Positions 35,432 to 43,984 of a stretch of DNA of 64,000 bases are shown here, piece by piece. The translations under genes and the position numbers were made by a program. A model generated the notes under the pieces. It saw nothing but the letters and a program-made list of their open reading frames with translations, did no database searches and had not been told where the DNA came from. The stretch's first letter is position 1, and every line of letters begins with the position of its first letter. Source of the DNA: Streptomyces sp. 71268 (GTDB lineage: Bacteria; Actinomycetota; Actinomycetes; Streptomycetales; Streptomycetaceae); the NCBI RefSeq assembly GCF_029392895.1, contig NZ_CP114200.1, positions 5,896,501 through 5,960,500 of the forward strand, in the 5' to 3' direction.

Positions 35432-36625
35432 TCAGCCGGTATCGAAGACGGTGTCGCGGGCGTCGGCCAGTGCGGTGCGCAGCGCGCCGATCAGGATGGG
35501 GCTGCCGTCGAGCGCGCTCAGCCGCAACTGCGGCCGGGGCAGGGCGAGTCCGGTCAACTCCTCGTGCACCAGGGCGAGCAGCCGCTCCCCGCCCGCCTGC
35601 GCGACCTCACCGGAGAGCACGACCAGCTCCGGGTCCACGACCGCGATCACCGAGGCGATGCCGGTGGCGAGCCGGTGGGCCAACTCGGCGAGGACCGCGT
35701 CACCCGCGCCCGGGGTCGCCAGCGCCTCGGCCAGCGCGGCCGGCGCGTCCCGGGCCGAGATGCCGTGCGCCCGCGCCAGCGCGAGGACGGCGGGCGACGA
35801 GGCTAGGCGCTGGAACCCGCCGCCGGCGTCCGGTCGGGCGAAGGTCTCGGCCTCGCGGGCGAGCGGGGCGCCGGGCAGCGGCATGTAGCCGATCTCGCCC
35901 GCGCCGCCGGTGGCGCCCCGCAGCAGCGCCCCGTCCAGCACGATCGCGGCGCCCACGCCCTCGTCGGCCCAGACCAGCACGAAGTTGTCGAAGTCCTGCG
36001 CGGTGCCCCGGTCGTGCTCGGCCAGCGCCACCAGGTTCACGTCGTTCTCGATGACCACCGGGGTGCCCAGCGCGGCGGTGAGGTCCTCCCGCACCGTACG
36101 GGACTGCCACCCGGGCAGATGCGGCGCGTACCGCAGGGCGCCGGTGCGCGGGTCGAGCGCGCCGGGGGTGCCGATGACCGTACGGTGCAGCGCGTCGCGA
36201 CCGAGCCCGGCCGCCCGCAGCGCGCCGTCCACGGCCTCGACGACCACGGTGGACGTACGGTCGCGCACGCCGTCGGCCATCGCGTCGGCCGGCAGGCGGT
36301 GTTCGCCGACGACCGTACCCGCCAGGTCGGCGACGACCGCCGTGACGCCGAGCGGGTCGACGGACAGCGCCGCGACGTAGGCGATGGTCGCGTTGATCTC
36401 GTAGAGCTGGGCGTTGGGGCCGGGGCGGCCGGTGGCGGTGCCGGTGGCGCGCACCAGGCCCGCCGCCGCGAGCCGGCTGAGCAACTGCGACGCGGTGGGC
36501 TTCGACAGGCCGGTCAGCTCGCCGAGCTGGGTGCGGGTGAGCGGCCCGTGAGCCACCAGGAGGTCCAGGGCCGCCCGGTCGTTCATGGCCCGCAACACGC
36601 GTGGCGTTCCTGGCGTACCGACCAT
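35432..36625 (-). CDS. csnR: ROK-family transcriptional repressor
   Basis: 397 residues. N-terminal winged helix-turn-helix (LTRTQLGELTGLSKPTASQL, about 29-48) is followed by a ROK sugar-sensing domain with IGTPGALDPRTG, VVIENDVNLVALAE and VWADEGVGAAIVLDG. The usual ROK zinc motif (CXCGXXGCXE) after GEIGYMPL is missing; no Cys is present there. In Streptomyces, CsnR represses chitosanase and oligosaccharide-uptake genes by binding AGGAAA-TTTCCT palindromes and is released by glucosamine oligomers. A perfect such palindrome lies about 55 bases upstream. Start ATG 36625; ATG 36586 (MNDRAALDLL) is an alternative. Confidence 0.9.
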   Translation of the reverse strand: MVGTPGTPRVLRAMNDRAALDLLVAHGPLTRTQLGELTGLSKPTASQLLSRLAAAGLVRATGTATGRPGPNAQLYEINATIAYVAALSVDPLGVTAVVADLAGTVVGEHRLPADAMADGVRDRTSTVVVEAVDGALRAAGLGRDALHRTVIGTPGALDPRTGALRYAPHLPGWQSRTVREDLTAALGTPVVIENDVNLVALAEHDRGTAQDFDNFVLVWADEGVGAAIVLDGALLRGATGGAGEIGYMPLPGAPLAREAETFARPDAGGGFQRLASSPAVLALARAHGISARDAPAALAEALATPGAGDAVLAELAHRLATGIASVIAVVDPELVVLSGEVAQAGGERLLALVHEELTGLALPRPQLRLSALDGSPILIGALRTALADARDTVFDTG

Positions 36626-36680
36626 GGCTGACCACCGCCCTTCGCTGCTCAGACGACGGGCCCCGTTGCCGCGCCATCTA

Positions 36681-36697
36681 TTAGGAAAGTTTCCTAA
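36681..36697. promoter_or_regulatory. Perfect 17-bp operator palindrome (CsnR/ROK type)
   Basis: TTAGGAAAGTTTCCTAA is an exact 8+1+8 inverted repeat in the promoter region of the ROK gene, matching the AGGAAA-N-TTTCCT core known for CsnR-type ROK repressors. It predicts autoregulation of csnR and, if transcription reads through, control of the whole uptake operon. Confidence 0.85.
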
Positions 36698-36815
36698 CGG
36701 TGAACAGGAAGGTAGGCGCCCATCCGCGCCTCGTCAATGGTTCGATCCGAACGTCCGTCCACGCCTACCCAAAGCGTTATCGACGGCCCGCCCCGAACCA
36801 CCCCCGCAACGCGGC

Positions 36816-36847
36816 GCCGCGCCGCGCCCTGACAGGCGCGGCGCGGC
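36816..36847. terminator. Terminator after the MscS gene
   Basis: GCCGCGCCGCGCC (36816-36828) and its exact complement (36835-36847) form a 13-bp stem with a 6-base loop, 76 bases beyond the MscS stop on the minus strand and upstream of the csnR promoter. Confidence 0.75.
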
Positions 36848-36922
36848 TTGGCGTGGAGCGGCTGGGTGAAGTGGGGGAGTGGGGAAGCGGAGTTTGGGGC
36901 GGGGGCTGGTGTGGGGTGGGGG

Positions 36923-37993
36923 TTACTTCTGGAGGTTCGGGGGCGGTGGCGGTATCGGCGAGGCCGCGAGGGACTGCGGTGAGGTCGGGCTGGCCAGGGC
37001 GGAGGGCGCGGCGACGCCGGCCGTGGGGTCGGGGGCCGGCGCGGCGCCCTCGCCGGTGGGCGGCGGGCCGCCCACGATGCGAATGCCCTCCGCGTCCAGC
37101 GCCCGCTTGATCCGCCAGCGCAACTCCCGCTCCACGCTCAGCGACTTGCCCGGCATGGTCTTCGCGGAGACCCGGATCACCATCGAGTCCAGGTACACCG
37201 CGTCCAGGCCGAGCACCGTCACCGGCTCCCACAGCGCCTCGTCCCACGGTTGCGAGGTTCCCATCTCCTCGCCCGCGCGAAGGATGACCTTCTTCGCCTT
37301 CTCCAGGTCCTCGTCGTATCGAACCTGCACGTCGACGCCCGCCGTGGACCAGCCCTGACTGAGGTTGCCGATCCGCTTGACCTCGCCGTTGCGTACGTAC
37401 CAGATCTCGCCGTCATCGCCGCGCAGCTTCGTCACGCGCAACCCGACCTCGATCACCTCGCCGGAGGCCACCCCCGCGTCGATCGAGTCGCCCACGCCGT
37501 ACTGGTCCTCAAGGATCATGAAGACGCCGGAGAGGAAGTCGGTGACCAGGTTGCGGGCGCCGAAGCCGATGGCCACGCCCGCGACGCCCGCACTCGCGAG
37601 CAGCGGCGCGAGGTTGATTTCCAGGGCGGAGAGGATCATCAGCGCCGCCGTGCCGAGGATCATGAACGAGGCGACGCTGCGCAGCACCGAGCCGATCGCC
37701 TCGGACCGCTGCCTGCGGCGCTCCGCGTTGACCAGCAACCCGCCGAGCGCCGTGCCGTCCACGGCCTGCGCGGTGCGGTTCATCCGGGAGATCAACCGCG
37801 TGATCGACCGGCGAATCACCGAGCGCAGCACGAACGCGATGATCACGATCAGCAGGATGCGCAGGCCCAGACCCAACCAGTCGGACCAGTTCTCCCCGAG
37901 CCAGCTCGCGGCGCTCTCCGCGGACTCTTGCGTCTCGTCGAGCGCCGTGGCGGGTGGCGTCGCGTCAGCGGACGGAGCGGCGGACCGGAGCAC
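36923..37993 (-). CDS. MscS-family mechanosensitive ion channel
   Basis: 356 residues. Three membrane segments: LGLRILLIVIIAFVLRSVI, SFMILGTAALMILSALEI, and the pore helix LLASAGVAGVAIGFGARNLV, which has the Gly/Ala packing of MscS TM3. The beta domain follows (FMILEDQYGVGDSIDAG, then VRNGEVKRIGNLSQGWS). The C-terminal tail is Pro/Ala-rich. It releases solutes on hypo-osmotic shock. I place the start at GTG 37993, with GAAGGG 9 bases upstream; the longer in-frame extension to 38098 lacks a ribosome-binding site. Monocistronic with its own terminator. Confidence 0.92.
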   Translation of the reverse strand: MLRSAAPSADATPPATALDETQESAESAASWLGENWSDWLGLGLRILLIVIIAFVLRSVIRRSITRLISRMNRTAQAVDGTALGGLLVNAERRRQRSEAIGSVLRSVASFMILGTAALMILSALEINLAPLLASAGVAGVAIGFGARNLVTDFLSGVFMILEDQYGVGDSIDAGVASGEVIEVGLRVTKLRGDDGEIWYVRNGEVKRIGNLSQGWSTAGVDVQVRYDEDLEKAKKVILRAGEEMGTSQPWDEALWEPVTVLGLDAVYLDSMVIRVSAKTMPGKSLSVERELRWRIKRALDAEGIRIVGGPPPTGEGAAPAPDPTAGVAAPSALASPTSPQSLAASPIPPPPPNLQK

Positions 37994-38271
37994 GGCAAGT
38001 AACCCTTCTGTGGGGATATGCCTGGCAAAAGCGCCTCGGCAGACCCTCCACACTAACGGGGCACGCACAGGTGTCTCGTTGTGATGTTCGAACGACAACC
38101 AACGACAACTACGAGCAGCGCGGGCGTGAACAACGAGATGAACAGGCTGTGGTTGAAAACACTCTTGGTCCGTTACCTGGTGGTGGTGGCGCTCTCACCA
38201 GGGCTGCGTAGACACTAAGGGGAGATCGTCCCGGCGCGAGCCACGCGCCGCCGGCGTACAGGGAGGCACCC

Positions 38272-38808
38272 GTGCCGCATGTTCTGGTCCTCAACGCGTC
38301 GTACGAGCCGCTCGGCGTCGTACCGCTCCGCCGCGCGCTCGTACTCATCCTCAATGACAAAGCTGTCAGCCTTGAGGAGTCAGGCGCCCTGATGCACAGC
38401 GCGACCCGCGTGATACCCGCACCGAGCGTCGTCCGTTTGAAGCGGTTCGTGCGGGTCCCCTTTCGGGCCCCCGTTCCGCTGACCCGCCGCGCCCTGTTCG
38501 CCAGGGACGGCGGCCGCTGCGCCTACTGCGGTGGCGTCGCAACCAGCGTCGACCACGTCATCCCGCGCAGTCGGGGCGGCCAGCACGCCTGGGAGAACGT
38601 GGTCGCGGCGTGTCGCCGCTGCAATCACGTCAAGGCCGACCGCCACGTGGCGGAACTCGGCTGGCGGCTGCGCCACCAACCCGCCCCACCGTCCGGCCTG
38701 GCCTGGCGCATCATCGGCACCGGGCATAGGGACCCGCGCTGGCTGCCATACCTGCAGCCGTACGGCGCGGAAGACGCGATGGCTCGGATCGACGGCGTAT
38801 CCGCCTGA
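38272..38808 (+). CDS. HNH endonuclease
   Basis: 178 residues, cytoplasmic. N-terminal MPHVLVLNASYEPLGVVPLRRA is characteristic of a widespread actinobacterial HNH family. The nuclease core has CAYCGG and CRRCNH zinc pairs flanking VDHVIPRSRGGQHAWENVV, with the HNH His, Asn and metal-site residues intact. Cellular role is unknown; it is a single-copy chromosomal gene type, not tied to a mobile element here. Start GTG 38272 with GGGAGG 5 bases upstream. Divergent from mscS. Confidence 0.93.
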   Translation: MPHVLVLNASYEPLGVVPLRRALVLILNDKAVSLEESGALMHSATRVIPAPSVVRLKRFVRVPFRAPVPLTRRALFARDGGRCAYCGGVATSVDHVIPRSRGGQHAWENVVAACRRCNHVKADRHVAELGWRLRHQPAPPSGLAWRIIGTGHRDPRWLPYLQPYGAEDAMARIDGVSA

Positions 38809-39360
38809 GAACCGGGCCATCGTCATGTGTACGCGGCGCCGCGCACGCAGTGCGCGGTGCGCCTGACGCCGTCGGCAGGGGGCGGTTCCGTTTGGGCGCG
38901 GGGCTGGTTGGGCGTGACGCTGGTCAAGGCGGCGCCGGCCGGGCGTGGCGTCGGTCGGGGGCGGCGCTGGTTGGGCGTGGGGCCGGTCGAGCGTGGCGCT
39001 GGTTGGGGGCGGCTCCTTTTGGGCGTGGCGCTGGTCGGGCGCGGCGCTAGTTGGGGGCGGCTCCGTTCGGGTGCTTCGCATCGAGTGATACCCGTCGGTG
39101 GTTCCGTCGGGGTGGTTCCGTTCGGGAGGTCCCCATCGGGTGGTTTCGTTGGGGGGTTCGTTCAGGGCGGGGGTGCGTTCGGGGGCCGCTCCCTCGGGTG
39201 GGGAGAGTGGCCTTCCTGGGGGCCTCCCCCCGCCCCCGCCCCTCCCCACCCCCTCCCTCCACCCCGCCCCCCGGCGCCCTCGCCCTCGTCGACGGGCCAG
39301 CCGGCGCCTGCCGTCCCGCCTACGGCGCTCCGGCGCTACGGCGCCCCCAACGCTCCCGCG
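38809..39360. repeat. Degenerate GC-skewed tandem repeats and polypyrimidine tract
   Basis: No supported gene. About 38890-39070 is a degenerate array of about 20-base units around GGGCGTGGCGCTGGTYGGG. It includes two near-identical GTTGGGGGCGGCTCC copies near 39013 and 39049. About 39223-39275 on the plus strand is almost pure C/T with few interruptions. The array lies between the HNH gene end and the GH84 gene end (convergent), so it may contribute to termination. Open frames across it translate only to repetitive peptide and are not credible genes. Confidence 0.6.
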
Positions 39361-42300
39361 CTACGGCGTGACCGCGTGAGCCCGTACCGACCACAGCGAG
39401 TACCCGAAGCGTGTCGCGCGCTCGTCGCCCTGGACCCGTATGAAGCGGGTGTCGGGGGCGTCCACGTGGATCGTCTCCCGACCGCCCGCGCTGTCCTGGA
39501 CCGTCGCCGCCGTGCGCCAGGTACGGCCGTCGGGTGAGACCTGTATCCGGTACCGGGAGGCGTGCGCGTCCTGCCAGTGCAGGTCGACGCGGCCGAGCCG
39601 GGTCGGGCGGTCCAGTTCCAGTTGGAGCCAGGCGTGATCGGTGGCGGGCGATGACCAGCGCGTGCTCGGGTCGCCGTCGATCACGGCCGACGCGGGGAAC
39701 TCCGCCGTCTCGTCGGCCGACGAGGTGGCGCGCGCCTTCCGGGCCAGGTCCGGGCCGCCGGTGCGGTGGTGGGCTCGCACGGTCAGCGTGACCTCCTCCG
39801 AACCGAAGCGGATCGGCAGCCGGTACGCCCCGGGCTTGGTGCCCGCCGGCACGGCTATCTCGACCTCCGCGGTCGCCGTGCCGCCCCTCGGGGCCGTCAC
39901 CTGGGACGGTGCCGTGACGCGCAACCCGTCGCGGGCGCGCACCGTGAGGTTGCCGCTGACGTCGCCGGGGCGGCGGCCCGCCACCGAGACCTTCACCCGC
40001 GCCGGCCGGCCGCCTATCTCCGCGTCCGCCTCCGTCTGGGACAGGCCCAACTCGGCCGCCGGGGCGTCGGCGAACCAGGGCGTGACCTCCTGCACGGCCG
40101 GCGGCCGCACGCCCGCGTCCCAGCGCAGCCGCACCGCGTCGGCCCGCACCCCCTTGCCCGCCGCCTGGGTCCACCCGCTGGCCGACAGTTCGCCGAGCCG
40201 CCGCCAGCCGTGCCCGGGCACGCGGGCCTCCACCTGGCCTATCGAGCGGGCGGCCCGGTCCGGGTCCTGGGCGGCGGACCCCGTGGTGAGCACCGTCACG
40301 GCGCTGAGCGGGCGCCGCTCGCCGAAGGTGACGGTGACGGGCTCCGCCCGCTGGGCCTCACCCGCGGGGTCGCCCGGGGCCCCGGACGCGGGCGGCGCGG
40401 GGGGCCGGAACGCCGTCGTTGGGTCGCCGTCCGCGGCCCGCTCCGCACCCGCGTTGGGCGACAGCTTCCGCGCCCGCTCCCTGCCGCCCGTGGCATCCAG
40501 TCCCCACCAGGCGTCCGATTCGGTGACCGCGCGGGTGAGGAACTCCGGCAGGACGCCCTTGCCGACCGTGACCGGGCTGGCCGCGATCCGGGCCCGCCAC
40601 GTGCGCAGTTCGCGCTGGGCCCGCCAGGCCGCCGCGCCATCGCCGCCGGCCTGCGCGGTGAGGGCCGCGACGGCCTGCTCGCCGGCCGCGCCGAAGCGGC
40701 CCAACTGCTCCAACCACGGCGCGACCTCGCCGTCGAACGTGCCGGCCAGGAGCTTGGGCGCCGTGCGCAGCGTGTGGAACTCGGCACGCAACCGCTCGGC
40801 CGCGCGCGCGAACCGCTCCTCAGCGGCCCGGTCCGACTTCTCGGCGGTCTGTGTGCCACCCGGATGGCCGCCGCCTTGGGCGGCTTCCCGCGCCGCCCAG
40901 AACTCGTCGAGTAGCGGGCGCAGGTACGCCGATTCGGGCACGGTCCGCGAGCGGTCGCGCCCCCAGCCGCCGAGGAGCGAGGACGCGTCGTTGCCGGCGA
41001 AGGCGTTCAGGGCGGCACGGGTGCGCGGATCGTCGCCCGCGAGGTCGTCGATCGCGGCCCGCCACGAGTCGTGCGGCCGGTACCCCTGCGGGTTCCAGGC
41101 GAAGTCGGCGGTGGTGAACAGGGGGATGCGGGAGGCCGTCGGCTGCTTCATCGCGTTGGCGAGCAGCGCCGACGAGCCGCTGGCCACGGCCGGGTCGCGG
41201 CCGGAGTAGGGGCCGAGGAAGAGGCGGTCCTGCGCGTAGTCGTTGATCGGGTAGTTGTCCATGGTGACCAACGGGTGGTCGAAGGCGGTGCGGGCCTCGG
41301 CCATCTCCTGGCCCGTGATCGTCCTGGGCACCACGCCCACGCCCGTCCAGGCCACCTCCACCTGCGGGGCCAGGGCGTCGGCGAGCGCCTCGCGGAACTC
41401 GGTCGCGCCCTTCTGGTAGTACTCGGTGGGCAGCAGCGACAGGGCCTCGGCGCCCGGGTGCCGACTGGCGAGGTGCGCGGCGAGCACGTTGGCCACGGTC
41501 GCCTGCGCCTGCGCGGCGGCCTCGGGACCCGAGCCGAAGGCGTCCGCGTCGGCGTCGCAGTGCCACTCGCTGTAGCTCACGTCCTGGAACTGGAGCTGGA
41601 AGGAGCGCACGCCGAGCGCCCACATCGCGTCCACTTTGCGCTCCAGGGCCCGCAGGTCCTCGTTGGAGGAGAAGCACATGGCCTGCCCGGGGGAGAGCGC
41701 CCAGCCGAGCGTGACGTGGTTGCGCCGGGCGCGGTCGGCCAGCTCCCGGAACTCGGCGCGCTGCCTCGCGGGGTACGGGTCGCGCCAGCGGGCCTGGCGG
41801 AAGGTGTCGTCCCCCGGCGCGTACAGATAGCGGTTCTGCTTCGTGCGGCCCAGGAAGTCCAGTTGGGCCAGGCGCTGTTGGTGCGACCACGGCGTCCCGT
41901 AGAACCCCTCGGTGATGCCGCGGGTGCGCGTCGCGGGCCAGTCGCGCACGCTCACGCCCGGCAGCGCGCGCGATGCGCCGGGCTTCTCGCCGCGGTCGGT
42001 GGCGAGCTGACGCAGGGTCTGCGCGGCGTGGAAGAGGCCGTCGGGGCCGACTCCGGACAGGGCCAGGGTGGCGCGGCCCCGCACCAGCCCGGTCGCAAGC
42101 CGGTAACCGCCGCTGGGCAGGTCGCCCCTGGCCGGGGCGCGCAGCGCCCGCAGCGCGTCGTCCGCGCTCGGGCCCCCGGCGTGGACGACCAGGCCGTCGG
42201 CGGGCAGCCGATCGCCGGGGACCGCGTCGGTCACCGTACGAGCGCCGGCGGCACGCAGCGCCGAGCGCAGCACGCCCAGCGCGTGCGGGTCCGCGTCCGT

Positions 42301-42570
42301 GGGGGCTACCAGCGTCACGGTGGTGGAGACCGGGGCGGGCGGGCCAGCGGCGCGCATGGACTGGGGGCGCGGCCACACCGGGGGCAGCCCGTCGACGGAG
42401 GTCTCGGGGGACTCCGCAGCGCTGGGCACCTCGGGTCGCCCCGGCGCGGGGGCGGCGACGGCGCTCGGCGCGGGACCGAGCAGTCCCCCGATGATGGCGG
42501 CGGCCATGGCGGTCGCCCCCGCGGCGCCCGTGGTCCGTGTCGCCCGCGCCCTGTTCCCCCGGAGCCGCAC
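39361..42570 (-). CDS. Secreted GH84-type beta-N-acetylglucosaminidase with CBM32
   Basis: 1069 residues. Signal peptide about 1-40. A hexosaminidase N-domain (about 62-210) precedes the GH84 catalytic barrel with GITEGFYGTPWSH (about 218-230), YAPGDD (about 250-255) and the catalytic strand FQLQFQDVS (Asp330). A helical domain, an NEW3/NPCBM-like beta domain and a C-terminal F5/8-type (CBM32) domain (about 940-1069, DGDPSTRWSSP) follow. Known GH84 enzymes have an Asp-Asp pair; here the first is Gln329. It should act outside the cell on GlcNAc-terminated glycans if active. Start GTG 42570 behind AAGGAGGGG. It is the nearest gene functionally to the amino-sugar uptake operon, but no shared operator was seen. 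Confidence 0.9.
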   Translation of the reverse strand: MRLRGNRARATRTTGAAGATAMAAAIIGGLLGPAPSAVAAPAPGRPEVPSAAESPETSVDGLPPVWPRPQSMRAAGPPAPVSTTVTLVAPTDADPHALGVLRSALRAAGARTVTDAVPGDRLPADGLVVHAGGPSADDALRALRAPARGDLPSGGYRLATGLVRGRATLALSGVGPDGLFHAAQTLRQLATDRGEKPGASRALPGVSVRDWPATRTRGITEGFYGTPWSHQQRLAQLDFLGRTKQNRYLYAPGDDTFRQARWRDPYPARQRAEFRELADRARRNHVTLGWALSPGQAMCFSSNEDLRALERKVDAMWALGVRSFQLQFQDVSYSEWHCDADADAFGSGPEAAAQAQATVANVLAAHLASRHPGAEALSLLPTEYYQKGATEFREALADALAPQVEVAWTGVGVVPRTITGQEMAEARTAFDHPLVTMDNYPINDYAQDRLFLGPYSGRDPAVASGSSALLANAMKQPTASRIPLFTTADFAWNPQGYRPHDSWRAAIDDLAGDDPRTRAALNAFAGNDASSLLGGWGRDRSRTVPESAYLRPLLDEFWAAREAAQGGGHPGGTQTAEKSDRAAEERFARAAERLRAEFHTLRTAPKLLAGTFDGEVAPWLEQLGRFGAAGEQAVAALTAQAGGDGAAAWRAQRELRTWRARIAASPVTVGKGVLPEFLTRAVTESDAWWGLDATGGRERARKLSPNAGAERAADGDPTTAFRPPAPPASGAPGDPAGEAQRAEPVTVTFGERRPLSAVTVLTTGSAAQDPDRAARSIGQVEARVPGHGWRRLGELSASGWTQAAGKGVRADAVRLRWDAGVRPPAVQEVTPWFADAPAAELGLSQTEADAEIGGRPARVKVSVAGRRPGDVSGNLTVRARDGLRVTAPSQVTAPRGGTATAEVEIAVPAGTKPGAYRLPIRFGSEEVTLTVRAHHRTGGPDLARKARATSSADETAEFPASAVIDGDPSTRWSSPATDHAWLQLELDRPTRLGRVDLHWQDAHASRYRIQVSPDGRTWRTAATVQDSAGGRETIHVDAPDTRFIRVQGDERATRFGYSLWSVRAHAVTP

Positions 42571-43200
42571 AGCCCCTCCTTAACTCGTCCAGAACTCGTC
42601 CAGCGCCTTGCGTCGTCCGCGGCAGGGAGCCGTGGGACGTGGCGGATACAGCGATTGTGGTGGATGCGGGGAAGGCGTGACGAGGGCTGTGGATAACTAG
42701 TTGTGGGCTAAACGGATAACGCGAATGGGGGTGTGGATGACGAGTCACCGCGCCCGCCACAACGCGCTACGGTCGTGTCCTCGCCGCCTTCGTGCACAGA
42801 TCCCGTACCCGAACCCGAGTGCGGCGCGGGCGGGGTCGGCGTGGGTTGAGCGGTGGCCGCGCGGGCGGGCGCGGAGTGGCGTGCGGGTGCCGCGAGTTGA
42901 CCGGTTCGTCGAACCCACCACTCGGCTGTTCGAGGTGTCAACGACGGTGACCGAAGTGCCGCGATCGCCGGTTGTGGGGGCGTTTGGATGGGGGTCGATG
43001 ACTCGGATCGGTCCGTAAATCCGTCGTCACAGTGCGCTGCTCGGGCTATATCTCGCTGTGAACGGCCGTGGGGAGCGGGGAATCGCCTGCCGGGGCGAGA
43101 ATGTGACCTGGACCACGTTAAAGGGTGAGATGCGTCTGTCTCGGCTCGCAATGGGTAGGGCTCGACGTGTCTCACCGCCCACCGACATCAGGAGGCCCGT
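42571..43200. other. Divergent intergenic region with DnaA-box-like sites
   Basis: 630 bases between the GH84 gene and the small repeat protein, with no supported gene. It contains TGTGGATAA (42688-42696, the exact complement of TTATCCACA), TGTGGATGA (42732-42740) and the SigB-like promoter at 43134-43158. No DasR-type dre palindrome was found. Promoters of both flanking genes should be here. Confidence 0.5.
43134..43158 (+). promoter_or_regulatory. Candidate SigB/SigH-type promoter
   Basis: GTCT (43134-43137), 15 bases, then GGGTAG (43153-43158), close to the Streptomyces stress-sigma pattern GNNT-N14-16-GGGTA. It ends about 42 bases before the start of the small repeat protein, whose AGGAGG is at about 43190. 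Confidence 0.4.
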
Positions 43201-43482
43201 GTGGCCGCGCCCGTGCACATTTTCCCGCACACCCTTTCCAAACAGGCGGAGCCGTCCCAGCCCGACCTCTACGAGGGCGTGTCCGACCCCGAGTCGGCGC
43301 TGGACGGCTCCGGTGCCTGCGGGTTCGAGCAGCCCCTGACCAGCGAACCGCCACTGTCCGACGCCGCGCCGCTGACCAGCGAGCCGCCGCTGGGTGCCGA
43401 GCGTCCGCTCACCAGTGAGCCCACGGCCGCCGCCTACCCGGTCGAGCGCGCCGACATGGGACCGGCGCCCGCGGCCTGCTGA
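43201..43482 (+). CDS. Small protein with three 12-residue PLTSEP repeats
   Basis: 93 residues from GTG 43201 with AGGAGG about 5 bases upstream. The N-terminal 40 residues are acidic (QPDLYEGVSDPESALDGSG) and end at Cys40. Then PLTSEP occurs at residues 45-50, 57-62 and 69-74, an exact 12-residue period (EQPLTSEPPLSD, AAPLTSEPPLGA, ERPLTSEPTAAA). The protein ends in Cys93. No membrane segment or known domain. The regular repeat, a good ribosome-binding site and a plausible stress-sigma promoter argue that it is real. Possibilities are a multivalent ligand, a multi-site phosphorylation target or a peptide precursor; no modifying enzyme is adjacent. Confidence 0.65.
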   Translation: MAAPVHIFPHTLSKQAEPSQPDLYEGVSDPESALDGSGACGFEQPLTSEPPLSDAAPLTSEPPLGAERPLTSEPTAAAYPVERADMGPAPAAC

Positions 43483-43984
43483 CCGCCGCCGCCCGATGAT
43501 CACAGCGCGCGCGGGAGAGCGGGGGCAGGGTGCGCCGCGGGCGCGGTGACCCGCGCGACGGGTGGACCAGCGCCGATACCGAGACCCGGCCGTCGACACC
43601 CGAGCACTGAGAACGAGTACGGGGAACCCCAACCTCCGCGCGCGCCACACCGGGCCCGGACCTGCGCGCCACACCGGGCCCAGACCTCAGCGCTCCGCCG
43701 GCTGAACCGTTTCCCCCTGCCTTTCCCCTTGCCTTAACCACGCGCCAGCCTCGCCCCGCGCCAGCCTCGCCGCGCGTCCCCGAGTCGGCGCCCTCGCCCG
43801 CGCTCCGCACCGTGCCGCCTCCCACCTTCGCGCCACGCCGCCCCGCGTCCCGGCACGTCAAAGCCGCGGCGACCCGGCCGGCGACCGCCCGTAACGGCGT
43901 TCCTCCGCGAGCCCAGGCGAGAGCCGGGCGGACGTTACGGACCCCGGGCGCGCGGTGCCGGGGCCCGTTGGGTAAATTGCTGCT
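43483..43984. repeat. Intergenic region with short perfect-phase tandem duplications
   Basis: No gene. A 24-base unit is tandemly duplicated at 43641-43664 and 43665-43688 with two mismatches (CGCGCCACACCGGGCCCRGA core). A 16-base unit CGCGCCAGCCTCGCCC is duplicated at about 43741-43771. An inverted pair GTAACG (43891-43896) / CGTTAC (43933-43938) lies upstream of the small membrane-protein gene. The TAAATT -10-like hexamer at 43973-43978 directly precedes that gene. Confidence 0.5.

Noticed and set aside
38380..39249. 289-aa minus-strand open frame with TSA/DQRHAQ repeats
   Set aside because: Translation of the degenerate GC repeat array and antisense of the HNH gene; no ribosome-binding site or homologous motif.
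42571..43200. DasR (dre) operator for the GH84 gene
   Set aside because: No TGGTCTAGACCA-like palindrome found in this region.
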